Origin: Lachnospiraceae bacterium
GTDB taxonomy: Bacteria; Bacillota; Clostridia; Lachnospirales; Lachnospiraceae
Assembly (NCBI GenBank): GCA_021202075.1
Contig: JAJQDT010000155.1
Coordinates: 1 to 43,848 of the forward strand
Reading direction: 5' to 3'
Length of the DNA stretch: 43,848 nucleotides
The notes under the pieces are model-generated. The model was not told the origin of the DNA. It was given only the letters and a program-made list of their open reading frames with translations, and did not search any database. Below, piece by piece: positions 15,680 through 24,522 of this stretch (its first letter is position 1; every line of letters starts with the position of its first letter). The position numbers were made by a program, and so were the translations under genes.

Positions 15680-18001
15680 TTATATCTGTGCGAGCGCCGT
15701 TTTCAGCACCTCCGGCATCGCGCTTACATATACAATATCAAGGCCGTCTGTAATCTCATCCTGTATCTCTGCGATATCCGGCTTATTCTCCGATGGCACC
15801 AGCACGGTCGTGATACCCGCCTGCTTCGCGGCCAGCAGCTTTTCCTTCAGGCCGCCGATGGGAAGTACACGCCCACGCAGCGTGATTTCCCCGGTCATCG
15901 CCACATCCGCACGCACCGGGATTTCCGTGATCGCGGAGAGAATCGCCGTCGCCATCGTGATGCCCGCCGACGGTCCGTCCTTCGGCACCGCGCCCTCCGG
16001 GATGTGAATGTGGATATCGTTTTTCACAAAAAACTCCGGATCGATTTTGTACTGCGTACCGAGGGAGCGCACATAGCTGATCGCCGTCCGCGCCGACTCC
16101 TTCATCACATCGCCGAGCTGCCCGGTCAGCAGAAATTCCCCCTTGCCCGGCATGGTATTGACCTCGATCTGCAGCGTGTCGCCGCCTACGCTGGTCCATG
16201 CCAGCCCGCGCACGATACCGACATCATTTTTCGCATTCCGCTTCAGGATGGAGCTGTGCTTTCGCCCAAGATACTTCTCCAGATTTTTTTCCGTAATCTT
16301 CACCGAAGACGCCCCGTCCTCCAGAATCTCACGAGCCGCTTTCCGGCAGAGTTCACCTATCCTGCGCTCCAGCTGACGGACGCCGGCCTCTTTTGTATAT
16401 CCCTCAATCAGGGACGCCATCGCGGATTTCGTGATGGTCATCTGGCCTTTTTTCAATCCGTTATGCGCCAGCTGTTTTTTCATCAGATGCTCCCTGGCAA
16501 TGTGGAGCTTCTCATTTGCTGTGTAGCTTGTCACCTCAATGAGCTCCATCCGGTCGAGCAGCGGGCGCGGAATCGTGTGCACGTCATTCGCAGTCGCTAT
16601 GAAAAGCACCTCCGACAGATCAAGCGGAAGCTCTACGTAATTGTCGCGGAACCGGCAGTTCTGCTCGGAATCCAGCACCTCCAGAAGCGCTGAGGAGGTA
16701 TCTCCCTTGTAATCACTGCTCACCTTGTCAATCTCGTCCAGCAGCATCAGCGGATTCTTTACGCCTGCCTGCCGCAGCCCGTCCGCGATGCGCCCCGGCA
16801 TCGCCCCGACATAGGTGCGGCGGTGGCCGCGGATTTCCGCCTCATCGCGCACGCCGCCAAGACTGATCCGCACAAACTTTTTATCCAGCGCGCGGGCAAT
16901 CGACTGTGCGATCGAGGTCTTGCCTGTTCCGGGAGGTCCCACGAGGCAGATAATCGGGCTGTCGCCCTTTTTCGTCAGACAGCGCACAGCCAGGAATTCG
17001 AGTATCCGTTCCTTTACCTTCTCCAGACCATAATGATCCCGATCCAGGATCTTTCTCGCATTTTTCAGATCCGGATTGTCTTTGGACGCTTTCTCCCACG
17101 GAAGCTCCAGCAGGGTCTCCACATAGGTCCGAAGCACCGGACTTTCCGCCGAATTCGGTCCGATGGTCTTCAGACGGTCAGCCTCTTTACAAATCTTTTC
17201 CTTCACTTCATCCGGCGCGGCCAGCTTCCCGGCCGCTTCCTTGTAATGCTGCACGTCTGTCAGAAACCCATTCTCCCCCAGCTCTTCCTGAATCACGCGC
17301 ATCTGCTCGCGGAGCACATACTCGCGCTGATTCTTGTCCACGCGCTCTTTTACTTTCTGCTGGATCTCATTCTGTACTTCTAAAATGCTGATCTCCCTTG
17401 CCAGCAATGTGAGTAGCTGATTGTAGCGCGAAAGCATATCTTCTGCCTCAAGCAGCCTCTGTGTGTGCCGGTAATTCACGGGCAAATGCACACAGGCGGA
17501 CATGGTCAGCTTTCCCATATCTTCAATGTCCAGAAGCATCCGCAGGTATTCCTTGCCAAACTTCTGATTGAGCTGCCCATAGCGGGTAAGCGAATCCTTC
17601 AGCCCCCGCGTCAGTCCTTCCGCGGTCAGCTCGTCGATCTCCACCGGTTCATCCTCAAACGGTTTCACCTGCGCAAGAATGTGGTCATCCAATTCCGCGC
17701 CGCCCACCATCCGGCAGCGCTCCATGCCCTCCACTCTCACGCGCACGATCCCCTTCGGCAGCTTCGCCACGTTCAGGATCTTCCCGACCACGCCGACGTC
17801 ATATAAGCTTTGGAGACCCGGATTGGTATCATCCGGGTCCTTCTGTGTCACTAAAAAAATTGTCTGATCTGCCGCCATGGCTTCCTCAACCGATCGAACA
17901 GACCGGTCCCGACTGATATCAAAGCTCACAACCATTGTCGGAAACACGGTCAGCCCGCGCAGGGCCAGCACCGGCAGCATTCTTAATTCGTCTCCTGTCA
18001 T
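15680..18001 (-). CDS. lon: ATP-dependent protease Lon (LonA)
   Basis: Cytosolic AAA+ serine protease that degrades misfolded and regulatory proteins. 773 aa when started at the ATG of MTGDELRMLPVLALRGLTVFP, which has an AGAGAG stretch upstream; a GTG 15 codons earlier is less likely. Order: N-terminal substrate domain (10-200), coiled-coil (about 205-245), Walker A GPPGTGKT (355-362), Walker B LDEID (421-425), and the protease domain with catalytic S678 in KDGPSAG and K721 in GGLKEKLL. These positions match other Lon proteins. The 280-bp gap upstream carries a copy of repeat family B. No CtsR or CIRCE box was recognised. Confidence 0.97.
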   Translation of the reverse strand: MTGDELRMLPVLALRGLTVFPTMVVSFDISRDRSVRSVEEAMAADQTIFLVTQKDPDDTNPGLQSLYDVGVVGKILNVAKLPKGIVRVRVEGMERCRMVGGAELDDHILAQVKPFEDEPVEIDELTAEGLTRGLKDSLTRYGQLNQKFGKEYLRMLLDIEDMGKLTMSACVHLPVNYRHTQRLLEAEDMLSRYNQLLTLLAREISILEVQNEIQQKVKERVDKNQREYVLREQMRVIQEELGENGFLTDVQHYKEAAGKLAAPDEVKEKICKEADRLKTIGPNSAESPVLRTYVETLLELPWEKASKDNPDLKNARKILDRDHYGLEKVKERILEFLAVRCLTKKGDSPIICLVGPPGTGKTSIAQSIARALDKKFVRISLGGVRDEAEIRGHRRTYVGAMPGRIADGLRQAGVKNPLMLLDEIDKVSSDYKGDTSSALLEVLDSEQNCRFRDNYVELPLDLSEVLFIATANDVHTIPRPLLDRMELIEVTSYTANEKLHIAREHLMKKQLAHNGLKKGQMTITKSAMASLIEGYTKEAGVRQLERRIGELCRKAAREILEDGASSVKITEKNLEKYLGRKHSSILKRNAKNDVGIVRGLAWTSVGGDTLQIEVNTMPGKGEFLLTGQLGDVMKESARTAISYVRSLGTQYKIDPEFFVKNDIHIHIPEGAVPKDGPSAGITMATAILSAITEIPVRADVAMTGEITLRGRVLPIGGLKEKLLAAKQAGITTVLVPSENKPDIAEIQDEITDGLDIVYVSAMPEVLKTALAQI

Positions 18002-18173
18002 ATTCTCTCTCTGTGAAAATCCACATACCCGCACTGCGGGCGCCACTCATGTATCAAAGTCTCATACCCATGCCCAATCCATGGAGACCCGGCACGGATT
18101 ATTATCCCGGTTTGCATCGTGAAACGAGGCAGCACCCAGCTGCTGACGACGCTTTTATCCGTAAATGAGCAGT

Positions 18174-18250
18174 AAGGAACTTTAGCGAAATAACTTCCCC
18201 ATTTTGCACCGCCTGGCACGCAAATCGCAGACTATAAAAGTAATGATCGA
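18174..18250. repeat. Intergenic repeat family B, copy 2
   Basis: Begins AAGGAACTTTAGCGAAATAA; then TTTTGCACCGCCTGGC, ACGCAAATCGCAGACT and ATAAAAGT. Agreement with the copy at 22703 is high over the first 65 bp. It lies between clpX and lon. Confidence 0.8.
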
Positions 18251-18283
18251 TCGTGTTCCCGGCAGCAAAACGGTATAATACTG

Positions 18284-19573
18284 CTACGCCGAGGCCTCCA
18301 CAAACCCGAACCTGCGCTTTCTCCTCGGAGTGTGCTCCGTGGTCCGGTATGTCAGCTCCGGCTCACCGGTACCCTCAACCGTCTCTTTTGTAATCAGGCA
18401 GGTCGCAATCGTTGTATCCGACGGGATCCGGAACATAATGTCCATCATCGTATTTTCCATAATCGCACGCAGGCCTCTCGCGCCAGTCTTGCGCTTAATC
18501 GTGCGGTCCGCAATCGCCTCGATGGCCTCCTGTGTGAAGGACAGCTCCACGTCATCCAGGCCAAACAGCCCCTGGTACTGCTTGATGATCGCATTCTTCG
18601 GCTCCGTCAGGATGCGGATCAGCGTATCGCGGTCAAGCTCATCAAGAGATACCACCACCGGCACACGGCCCATGAACTCCGGAATCATACCGAATTTGAT
18701 AAAATCCTCCGGCAGTGCCTGCCGCAAAACCTCTCCGACGTTGCGGTCGCTTTTCTGCGTCAACTCCGAGCCAAAGCCAATCCCCTTGCGGTCCATGCGC
18801 GACTCGATAATCTTATCCAGACCTTCAAACGCGCCTCCGCAGATGAACAGAATATTCGTCGTATCAATCTGCAAAAGCTCCTGATGCGGATGCTTTCTCC
18901 CGCCCTGCGGCGGCACAGAAGCAACCGTTCCCTCCAGAATCTTCAGCAGCGCCTGCTGTACACCTTCGCCGGAGACATCTCTCGTGATCGACGCGTTCTC
19001 GGATTTGCGCGTGATCTTATCAATTTCATCAATGTATATAATCCCATATTCGGCTTTTTTGATATCATAATCCGCCGCCTGGATAATCTTCAGAAGGATA
19101 TTCTCCACATCCTCGCCGACATAGCCGGCCTCTGTCAGAGAAGTCGCGTCCGCAATTGCAAATGGAACATTCAGAAGACGCGCCAGCGTCTGAGCCAGCA
19201 TCGTCTTTCCGCAGCCGGTTGGTCCAAGCATCAGAATATTGCTCTTCTGAATCTCTACATCCAGATATCTGCCGCTGGTAATTCTCTTATAGTGATTGTA
19301 AACCGCCACAGACAGCGCCTTCTTCGCCGCGTCCTGGCCAATCACATAATCATCCAGAAACTCCTTGATCTGGGCCGGCTTGAGCAGATTGATCGCATCC
19401 GGATCATCGCCCATATATTCTTCAGCCATCTCCTCTTCCACGATCTCGGCGCAGATATCAATACATTCATCACAGATATACACTCCGTTCGGACCGGCAA
19501 TCAGCTTGTGCACCTGATCCTCTGTCTTATTGCAAAAGGAGCATCTGACTTTCTCTATCAACTTTCCCGGCAT
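18284..19573 (-). CDS. clpX: ClpXP protease ATPase subunit ClpX
   Basis: AAA+ unfoldase that feeds substrates to ClpP. 429 aa from the ATG of [14 protein letters not shown], which has AGAGGT upstream; the longer open frame to 19651 is not needed. The N-terminal C4 zinc domain has C11, C14, C34 and C37. Walker A is GPTGCGKT (117-124), the GYVG pore loop is at 150-153, and Walker B is IYIDEID (179-185), followed by the sensor and arginine-finger region of the C-terminal half. clpP lies 275 bp upstream on the same strand. Confidence 0.97.
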   Translation of the reverse strand: MPGKLIEKVRCSFCNKTEDQVHKLIAGPNGVYICDECIDICAEIVEEEMAEEYMGDDPDAINLLKPAQIKEFLDDYVIGQDAAKKALSVAVYNHYKRITSGRYLDVEIQKSNILMLGPTGCGKTMLAQTLARLLNVPFAIADATSLTEAGYVGEDVENILLKIIQAADYDIKKAEYGIIYIDEIDKITRKSENASITRDVSGEGVQQALLKILEGTVASVPPQGGRKHPHQELLQIDTTNILFICGGAFEGLDKIIESRMDRKGIGFGSELTQKSDRNVGEVLRQALPEDFIKFGMIPEFMGRVPVVVSLDELDRDTLIRILTEPKNAIIKQYQGLFGLDDVELSFTQEAIEAIADRTIKRKTGARGLRAIMENTMMDIMFRIPSDTTIATCLITKETVEGTGEPELTYRTTEHTPRRKRRFGFVEASA

Positions 19574-19725
19574 ATTTTTACCTCTATTATTATTTAATCG
19601 ACAAAAGATACGACACTGCAGATTACATCTGCGCCCTGCTGTAACTGACACCAGCTGAACACCCTCCAGACAGCTGACGCCCTGCTGCGCGCTCCCGCAA
19701 TCCCTGTGTCACCAATTAACGCACA

Positions 19726-19761
19726 GGAGACTGTCACAAATTATCATTTGTAACAGCCTCC
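19726..19761. repeat. Long hairpin between clpP and clpX
   Basis: GGAG-CTGT-ACAAAT (19726-19741) pairs with ATTTGT-ACAG-CTCC (19746-19761) with two single mismatches and a TATC loop. The T-run (GATTTTT) is on the plus-strand side, so it would terminate plus-strand rather than clpP transcripts. It may instead be an RNA processing or stability element in the clpP-clpX message. Confidence 0.6.
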
Positions 19762-19848
19762 GATTTTTAATTCGCATCAGCCTGTGATAAAACACATTCC
19801 CCGATGGCATCTGCAAACCGGATCCTGTCACGGGACTTGGTTCATATA

Positions 19849-20430
19849 TTATCTCGATGTCACCACTTCATCAATCAGACCGTACGCTTTCGCCTCTTCG
19901 GCACTCATGAAATTGTCCCTCTCCGTGTCGGCCGCAACGACCTCCAGAGGCTGACCCGTATTCGCCGCAAGCATTTCGTTGAGCTGCTGTTTTGTCTTAA
20001 GAATACGTTCCGCAGCAATCTTGATATCCGTCGCCTGCCCCTGCGCTCCGCCGGACGGCTGGTGGATCATAATCTCCGAATTCGGAAGCGCGAAACGTTT
20101 CCCTTTCGCTCCGCCCGCAAGCAGAAACGCGCCCATGCTCGCTGCCATTCCCATGCAGATGGTGGATACATCACACTTTACATAATGCATGGTGTCATAA
20201 ATCGCCAGTCCCGCCGGAACCGAGCCGCCGGGGCTGTTGATATACAGATGAATATCCTTGTTCGGATCCTCGGACTCCAGGAACAGAAGCTGCGCAACCA
20301 CAAGATTCGCGCTCAGATCCGTCACTTCCTCACCCAGAAAAATAATCCGATCCTTCAGCAATCTCGAATAGATGTCGTAGGAGCGCTCTCCCCGACCCGT
20401 CTGTTCGATGACATAAGGTACAAAGCTCAT
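19849..20430 (-). CDS. clpP: ATP-dependent Clp protease proteolytic subunit
   Basis: Serine protease that forms the 14-subunit ClpP barrel, with ClpX as partner. 193 aa. The catalytic triad is at standard positions: S98 in GMAASMG, H123 in IMIHQPSGG and D172 in TERDNF. The N-terminus [16 protein letters not shown] is typical of unprocessed ClpP. AGGGGGAA precedes the start. It lies 205 bp downstream of tig. Confidence 0.98.
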   Translation of the reverse strand: MSFVPYVIEQTGRGERSYDIYSRLLKDRIIFLGEEVTDLSANLVVAQLLFLESEDPNKDIHLYINSPGGSVPAGLAIYDTMHYVKCDVSTICMGMAASMGAFLLAGGAKGKRFALPNSEIMIHQPSGGAQGQATDIKIAAERILKTKQQLNEMLAANTGQPLEVVAADTERDNFMSAEEAKAYGLIDEVVTSR

Positions 20431-20635
20431 GTCAAAATTCCCCCTGTCTCATGATTTTTATACAGGAAACAATATAAGTCATTTCCTTTCTCGCTGACCG
20501 CAAGGCCGCCAGGCAGCCATATTACATACGGTCATGTGCATCAGATTATATCCATCATAAGCTCCGCTCCCTCTTCTGAATCAGGCACAGCCCCGGAATC
20601 CATCACCTTCCTGGCGCCTGCATCCCGTTACCTGC

Positions 20636-21976
20636 TCACTCAGCCTCCGCATCCGTATCAACCGCGATCTCCTCGACTTCTTCCGTCGGCTCAACCTCAA
20701 CTGCCGCATCCGCAATCAGTTCAACTGCCGCACGCACCTTCAGCTCGTCTCTGACCTCCTCGATCTGTTCCTCGCCCATCAGCTCCTTGCACTTTTCAAA
20801 ATCCATGCCATACGATTCCGCCATCTTCCGGATCTCTTCGTCTACGCTCTCCTCGCTGACCTCAACGTTCTCCGCCTCCGCGATCGCTTCAAGGACCAGA
20901 GAATTCTGAATCCGGGTAAGTGCCTCCGGCTTCATCTGCGCCTGGAACGCATCCGGGGTCGTGCCAGTGAACTGCATATACTGCTCCAGCGTAATGCCCT
21001 GGGATTGAATCCGTCTTGAAAAGTCGTCCGTCATGCGGCGGATCTGCTCCTCGATCATCGGCTCCGGGATCTCCATCTGCGCATTCGCCACTGCTTTCGC
21101 GACTGCCTTATTCTCTTTCTCGCGTTTCGCTTCCTGCTGCTTCTGCTCAAGCTGCTTTGCGCGGACATCATCGCGGTATTCTTCCATCGTATCAAACTCG
21201 GAAACGTCCTGCGCGAATTCGTCGTCCAGCTCCGGAAGCTCCTTTACCGTAATCTGGTTCACCGTGCATTTAAACACGGCCTCCTTCCCCTGCAGCTCCT
21301 CGGCCTGATAATTATCCGGGAATGTCACATTTACTTCGGCTTCTTCACCAATCGACTTCCCAATCAGCTGTTCCTCAAAGCCCGGAATGAAGCTGCCGGA
21401 ACCAATGGTCAGCGGGTAGTCCTGTCCCTTGCCGCCATCAAATGGCTCTCCGTCTACATAGCCGTCAAAATCAAGCTTAATCATATCGCCATCCTGCACC
21501 GGACGGTCATCGACATCAATCACTCGCGAATTCTGCTCACGTTCCTTCTCGATCTCCGCGTCAACCTCCGCCTCGGACACCTCTGCAAGTGTCCTCTCTA
21601 TCTCAAGTCCCCGGTACTCGCCAAGCGTCACTTCCGGCTTCAGCGCTACCTCAGCGGTAAAGATGAACGGCTTCCCTTCCTCGATCTGAACCAGGTCGAT
21701 CTCCGGGCGGGATACAATCGTCTCCTCACACTCGTTCAGTGCCTTCGGATATGCCTCATTGATCGCACGGTTCGCGGCATCTTCATAGAAAATCTCCGCG
21801 CCATAATATTTCTGAATCATCTTACGCGGCGCCTTGCCCTTGCGGAATCCCGGAACCGTAATTCTATTTCTCTGTGCACGATATGCTTTCTCCAGCGCAG
21901 CGATAAAATCCTCTGCCGAAACCTCAATCGTGAGCTTCGCCATATTATTTTCCAGTTTCTCTACCTGTACACTCAT
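20636..21976 (-). CDS. tig: Trigger factor
   Basis: Ribosome-associated chaperone and prolyl isomerase. 446 aa from the ATG of MSVQVEKLENN, which has AAGGT close upstream; the open frame extends to 22030 without a better start. The ribosome-binding domain contains GFRKGKAPRKMI (the GFRxGxxP loop). The FKBP-type domain runs about 150-235 (DGDMIKLDFDGYVDGEPFDG). The C-terminal chaperone domain ends in an acidic tail, EVEPTEEVEEIAVDTDAEAE. It heads the tig-clpP-clpX-lon-engB block. Confidence 0.97.
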   Translation of the reverse strand: MSVQVEKLENNMAKLTIEVSAEDFIAALEKAYRAQRNRITVPGFRKGKAPRKMIQKYYGAEIFYEDAANRAINEAYPKALNECEETIVSRPEIDLVQIEEGKPFIFTAEVALKPEVTLGEYRGLEIERTLAEVSEAEVDAEIEKEREQNSRVIDVDDRPVQDGDMIKLDFDGYVDGEPFDGGKGQDYPLTIGSGSFIPGFEEQLIGKSIGEEAEVNVTFPDNYQAEELQGKEAVFKCTVNQITVKELPELDDEFAQDVSEFDTMEEYRDDVRAKQLEQKQQEAKREKENKAVAKAVANAQMEIPEPMIEEQIRRMTDDFSRRIQSQGITLEQYMQFTGTTPDAFQAQMKPEALTRIQNSLVLEAIAEAENVEVSEESVDEEIRKMAESYGMDFEKCKELMGEEQIEEVRDELKVRAAVELIADAAVEVEPTEEVEEIAVDTDAEAE

Positions 21977-22092
21977 TGTACCTTGTTCCTCCACTCTTGA
22001 TTCACTTTCTATTCCTGCATCCCTTTTCACTTATTTGTCCGCAGTCATCTTGGTAGTATATCACAGTAGCTATAAAAACGCCAGTATTTTTT

Positions 22093-22647
22093 TCATTTAA
22101 ATACAATCGACTTTTCCAGCTCATCCGCCGTCTTCTGATCTCTCATCTGCGCGACAAGGCAAAGCCCGAATGGGATCGCTGTCCCCATCCCGCGGCTGGT
22201 CGTCACGTTGCCGTCGACCTCAACCGAATTTTCCGAAGTCACCGCGCCGGTCAGCTTTCCTTCCAGACCCGGATAGCAGACCGCCTTTTTCCCGACAAGC
22301 AGACCGAGTCCGCCAAACACCGTCGGAGCGGCACAGATTGCCGCAATCTTTTTTCCGGCCGCCGCCTGCTCCTTCAAAAGTGCGCCAAGTTCCTCATGCG
22401 CCGCCAGCGTGTTCGTCCCAGGCATGCCGCCCGGCAATACAAAGAGCTGCGCCGCCCCTGCATCGATCTCATCGAACAGCACATCCGCCTTCAGCGCAAT
22501 CCCATGGCTTCCGGTAATTGCCAGATCTCCCGTGATCGAGACCATCTGTGTCTCAATCCCTGCTCTGCGCAGCAGATCCACCACAGTAAGCCCTTCTACC
22601 TCCTCAAATCCATCCGCCAGAAAAACATATGCCTCCATCATTTTCAA
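22093..22647 (-). CDS. DJ-1/PfpI family protein (DJ-1/YajL/ThiJ clade)
   Basis: A 184-aa flavodoxin-like protein of the DJ-1 superfamily. The conserved acidic residue in ADGFEEVEG (about 15-18) and nucleophilic C105 in AICAAPTV are both present, as is the LPGGMPG loop. Family members act as glyoxalase III or in protein deglycation and oxidative stress defence; which applies here is not visible. It sits about 115 bp upstream of tig on the same strand. ThiJ-like enzymes with other roles are the alternative. Confidence 0.93.
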   Translation of the reverse strand: MKMMEAYVFLADGFEEVEGLTVVDLLRRAGIETQMVSITGDLAITGSHGIALKADVLFDEIDAGAAQLFVLPGGMPGTNTLAAHEELGALLKEQAAAGKKIAAICAAPTVFGGLGLLVGKKAVCYPGLEGKLTGAVTSENSVEVDGNVTTSRGMGTAIPFGLCLVAQMRDQKTADELEKSIVFK

Positions 22648-22702
22648 GACTCCCTTCTACTGTTTTTTTCAATAATTTCCGTCGTCACAGCACTACAGCA
22701 CT

Positions 22703-22780
22703 AAGGAACTGTCGCGAAATCACTTACCCATCTTGCACCGCCTGACGCGCAAATCACAGATCATAAAAGTCTCGACGCAG
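22703..22780. repeat. Intergenic repeat family B, copy 3
   Basis: Begins AAGGAACTGTCGCGAAATCA; then CATCTTGCACCGCCTGAC, GCGCAAATCACAGATC, ATAAAAGT and CGACGCAGT. Best preserved copy. It occupies the centre of the 370-bp gap between the divergent DJ-1 and CYTH genes. I see no convincing consensus promoter in the rest of that gap. Confidence 0.8.
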
Positions 22781-23016
22781 TATTGCACATTTCCGTTCGT
22801 GCGATTTTCCCGTGCTCCAGTCCCTGAGTTTACCAGACACTGCGCGCAAAATCAATAGTTTCTCCCCTTTTCTCTTATAAAAAAATATGCTACACTTTGG
22901 ATAATCCTGCAAAAGCGGTCAGCCCGCAGCCGGTGAAAACATTTTGTCTATCCGGAAACGGATTTCGTTTTGGCAGCAGTCAAATTTTATTTTATTATAC
23001 GAGGAGGAGACATCTC

Positions 23017-23460
23017 ATGGAAATCGAGCGCAAATTTCTGATCAAAAAGCTTCCCGCAGACCTGGAGACTTATCCCTGCCACCAGATTGAACAGGCCTAT
23101 CTGTGCACCAGCCCGGTCATCCGCATCCGCAGGCAGGACGATGAATATATCCTGACCTACAAAGGCAGCGGCATGATGGTGCGCGAAGAGTATAATCTTC
23201 CGCTTACCCGTGAGGCGTATGACCATCTGCTCCCAAAAGCGGACGGTAACATCCTGACCAAAAAAAGATACGTCATTCCTCTCACAGCCGCGTTAAAAAT
23301 CGAGCTTGATATTTTTGAAGGAAAATTTGCCGGTCTTCAAATGGCGGAAGTGGAATTCCCGGATGAAGAATCCGCAAACGCATTCACACCGCCTGACTGG
23401 TTCGCGGAAGAAGTGACATGGAATCCGGAATACCATAATTCGGCGATGAGCATGCGATAG
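23017..23460 (+). CDS. CYTH domain protein (triphosphate tunnel enzyme)
   Basis: A 147-aa single-domain CYTH protein. The hallmark ExExK is MEIERKF (E2, E4, K6). Basic and acidic tunnel residues follow in IRIRRQ, YKGSG, TKKRYVI, IELDIFEG and MAEVEF. CYTH enzymes hydrolyse inorganic triphosphate, thiamine triphosphate or RNA 5' ends, or cyclise ATP; short bacterial forms are most often triphosphatases. The start is set by GGAGGAGA just upstream; an ATG 40 codons earlier adds unrelated sequence. It is transcribed alone, divergent from the DJ-1 gene. Confidence 0.9.
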   Translation: MEIERKFLIKKLPADLETYPCHQIEQAYLCTSPVIRIRRQDDEYILTYKGSGMMVREEYNLPLTREAYDHLLPKADGNILTKKRYVIPLTAALKIELDIFEGKFAGLQMAEVEFPDEESANAFTPPDWFAEEVTWNPEYHNSAMSMR

Positions 23461-23577
23461 GGCTCTGTTACAAAATCCGAACAGCTGACCACAGACTGCT
23501 TTTTATTTCGATGCCGTTCTGAACTTCTTTGTGCATAATTTTTGTATTACAGGGATGTTCGGAGAACTTTCCTGATT

Positions 23578-23660
23578 TAATCGAGTAGGGAGACTTGTCC
23601 CCTACTCGCCCGCGCTGGGCGCGTGCAGCGTAAGCTGCTAATTTCCTCTCGCGCCCCTGC
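23578..23660. repeat. Palindromic multi-hairpin element upstream of the XRE gene
   Basis: Hairpins in series: CGAGTAGGG..CCCTACTCG (about 23581-23607), a GCGC-rich stem (about 23611-23620) and GCAGC-GTAA-GCTGC. The motif GACTTGTC next to CCTACTCG also appears in inverted form near 24446-24465, just beyond the other end of the XRE gene. Different in sequence from the family at 13.8, 24.3, 34.4 and 37.6 kb, but similar in style. Confidence 0.6.
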
Positions 23661-23672
23661 GCATAAAAAAAA

Positions 23673-23746
23673 TGACACAATTTGTGTCACCCGCGAACGT
23701 TTGGATCGTTTTATACGTTATATATAATAGAGAACAAAATTCTCTA
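23673..23746 (+). promoter_or_regulatory. Promoter and operator-like dyads of the XRE gene
   Basis: A perfect 17-bp palindrome TGACACAATTTGTGTCA (23673-23689) lies just upstream of TTGGAT (23701-23706) and TATAAT (23723-23728, 16-nt spacer). A second dyad, TAGAGAA-CAAAA-TTCTCTA (23728-23746), covers the transcription start. This arrangement is common for autorepressed XRE regulators; binding by the neighbouring protein is inferred. Confidence 0.7.
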
Positions 23747-23821
23747 TATAAACACAACGGTTCCAAACCAGCAGACAGCAGGGCGGAACTGATTGCAAAA
23801 TACAAAGGAGAGCAGAAAAAA

Positions 23822-24166
23822 ATGGATGAAGCAAACTACCTGAAAAACATGCGGGCGCTGCGTAAAAAAGCCCACTACACCCAGCAGGATGTCAGTGACC
23901 GGCTCAATATCCAGAGGCAGACCTACAGCAATTATGAAAATGGATTCCGGGCGCTTCCGCTCGATATCATCATTGATATCGCGGAGCTCTACAAAGTGAG
24001 TGTAGACTATCTGATCCACAGTGACGGGGAAAGCGATCCGCCGGAGAATTACCGGCATCTGTGTACCGGCGAGCGCGTCATGATGGATAATATCTCCCAT
24101 CTTACGGCCGGAAGCCAGGTCGATGTCTGTCAGTTTATCCATTACAAGGCATTCTATCCATCCTGA
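23822..24166 (+). CDS. Small XRE-family transcriptional regulator
   Basis: A 114-aa DNA-binding protein. The helix-turn-helix (about 8-62) reads LRKKAHYTQQDVSDRLNIQR, TYSNYENGFRALP and IAELYKVSVDYLI, a Cro/C1-type domain. The rest has no recognised domain and ends VCQFIHYKAFYPS. The start is ATG with AAAGGAG 11 nt upstream; the open frame before it lacks starts and overlaps the promoter. Operator-like dyads precede it. No phage or toxin gene is adjacent, so its targets are unknown; autoregulation is likely. Confidence 0.85.
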   Translation: MDEANYLKNMRALRKKAHYTQQDVSDRLNIQRQTYSNYENGFRALPLDIIIDIAELYKVSVDYLIHSDGESDPPENYRHLCTGERVMMDNISHLTAGSQVDVCQFIHYKAFYPS

Positions 24167-24211
24167 AAGCCAGGGAGAAAAACATGTTTTCATCCTGGGT
24201 TCAAAAATGCT

Positions 24212-24420
24212 TCTCATTGTCCGGACCAATGAGATTGCGACCACATTCTTTCAGACAACAGCCCCGGCAGACCGGGGCTGTTGTCTATCTTACGCGCAGA
24301 GCCGAGCGAGGCATACCCCATGCGAAGCGTGGGATGCCCATACCCCCAATCTTCGATTGGGGGCAAAACCCGGCGAGGGCCTGCGTCCTCGATTTTCTGC
24401 GAAAATCGGGACATGAAACG
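24212..24420. repeat. Multi-hairpin intergenic element, copy II, with a 15-bp terminator-like stem
   Basis: After the XRE gene come a TCTCATTG..CAATGAGA hairpin (24212-24234) and a perfect 15-bp stem (24253-24267 with 24272-24286) containing GCCCCGG/CCGGGGC. Next are a CCCATGC-GAA-GCGTGGG hairpin (24317-24333), CCCCCAATC-TTC-GATTGGGGG (24343-24363), CCCGGCGAGGG, and a terminal hairpin from GTCC (24385) to GGAC (24412) followed by ATGA. The part from 24300 on matches copies I and IV in motif order. It fills most of the 356-bp gap to the aldolase gene; beyond it I see only the CGAGTAGG motif near 24450. Confidence 0.75.
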
Positions 24421-24522
24421 TGTGCCACTAGCACACAGCAACCGCACAAGCGAGTAGGAGCCGACAAGTCACGTCCTGTTCGATCACACTCATAACAAGT
24501 TCCGATTGTTCACGATACTGCT

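Noticed and set aside
15518..19597. Long plus-strand open frames opposite lon (391 codons) and clpX (421 codons)
   Set aside because: Both are mirror frames of highly conserved genes, with no domains and no ribosome binding sites.
19726..19761. Hairpin as the rho-independent terminator of clpP
   Set aside because: The T-run is on the plus-strand side, so it does not follow the stem in the clpP transcript. Kept only as a structured repeat.
23672..23821. 50 extra N-terminal codons on the XRE regulator
   Set aside because: The frame is open but overlaps the promoter and the operator-like dyads; the ATG at 23822 has AAAGGAG and begins the normal XRE domain.
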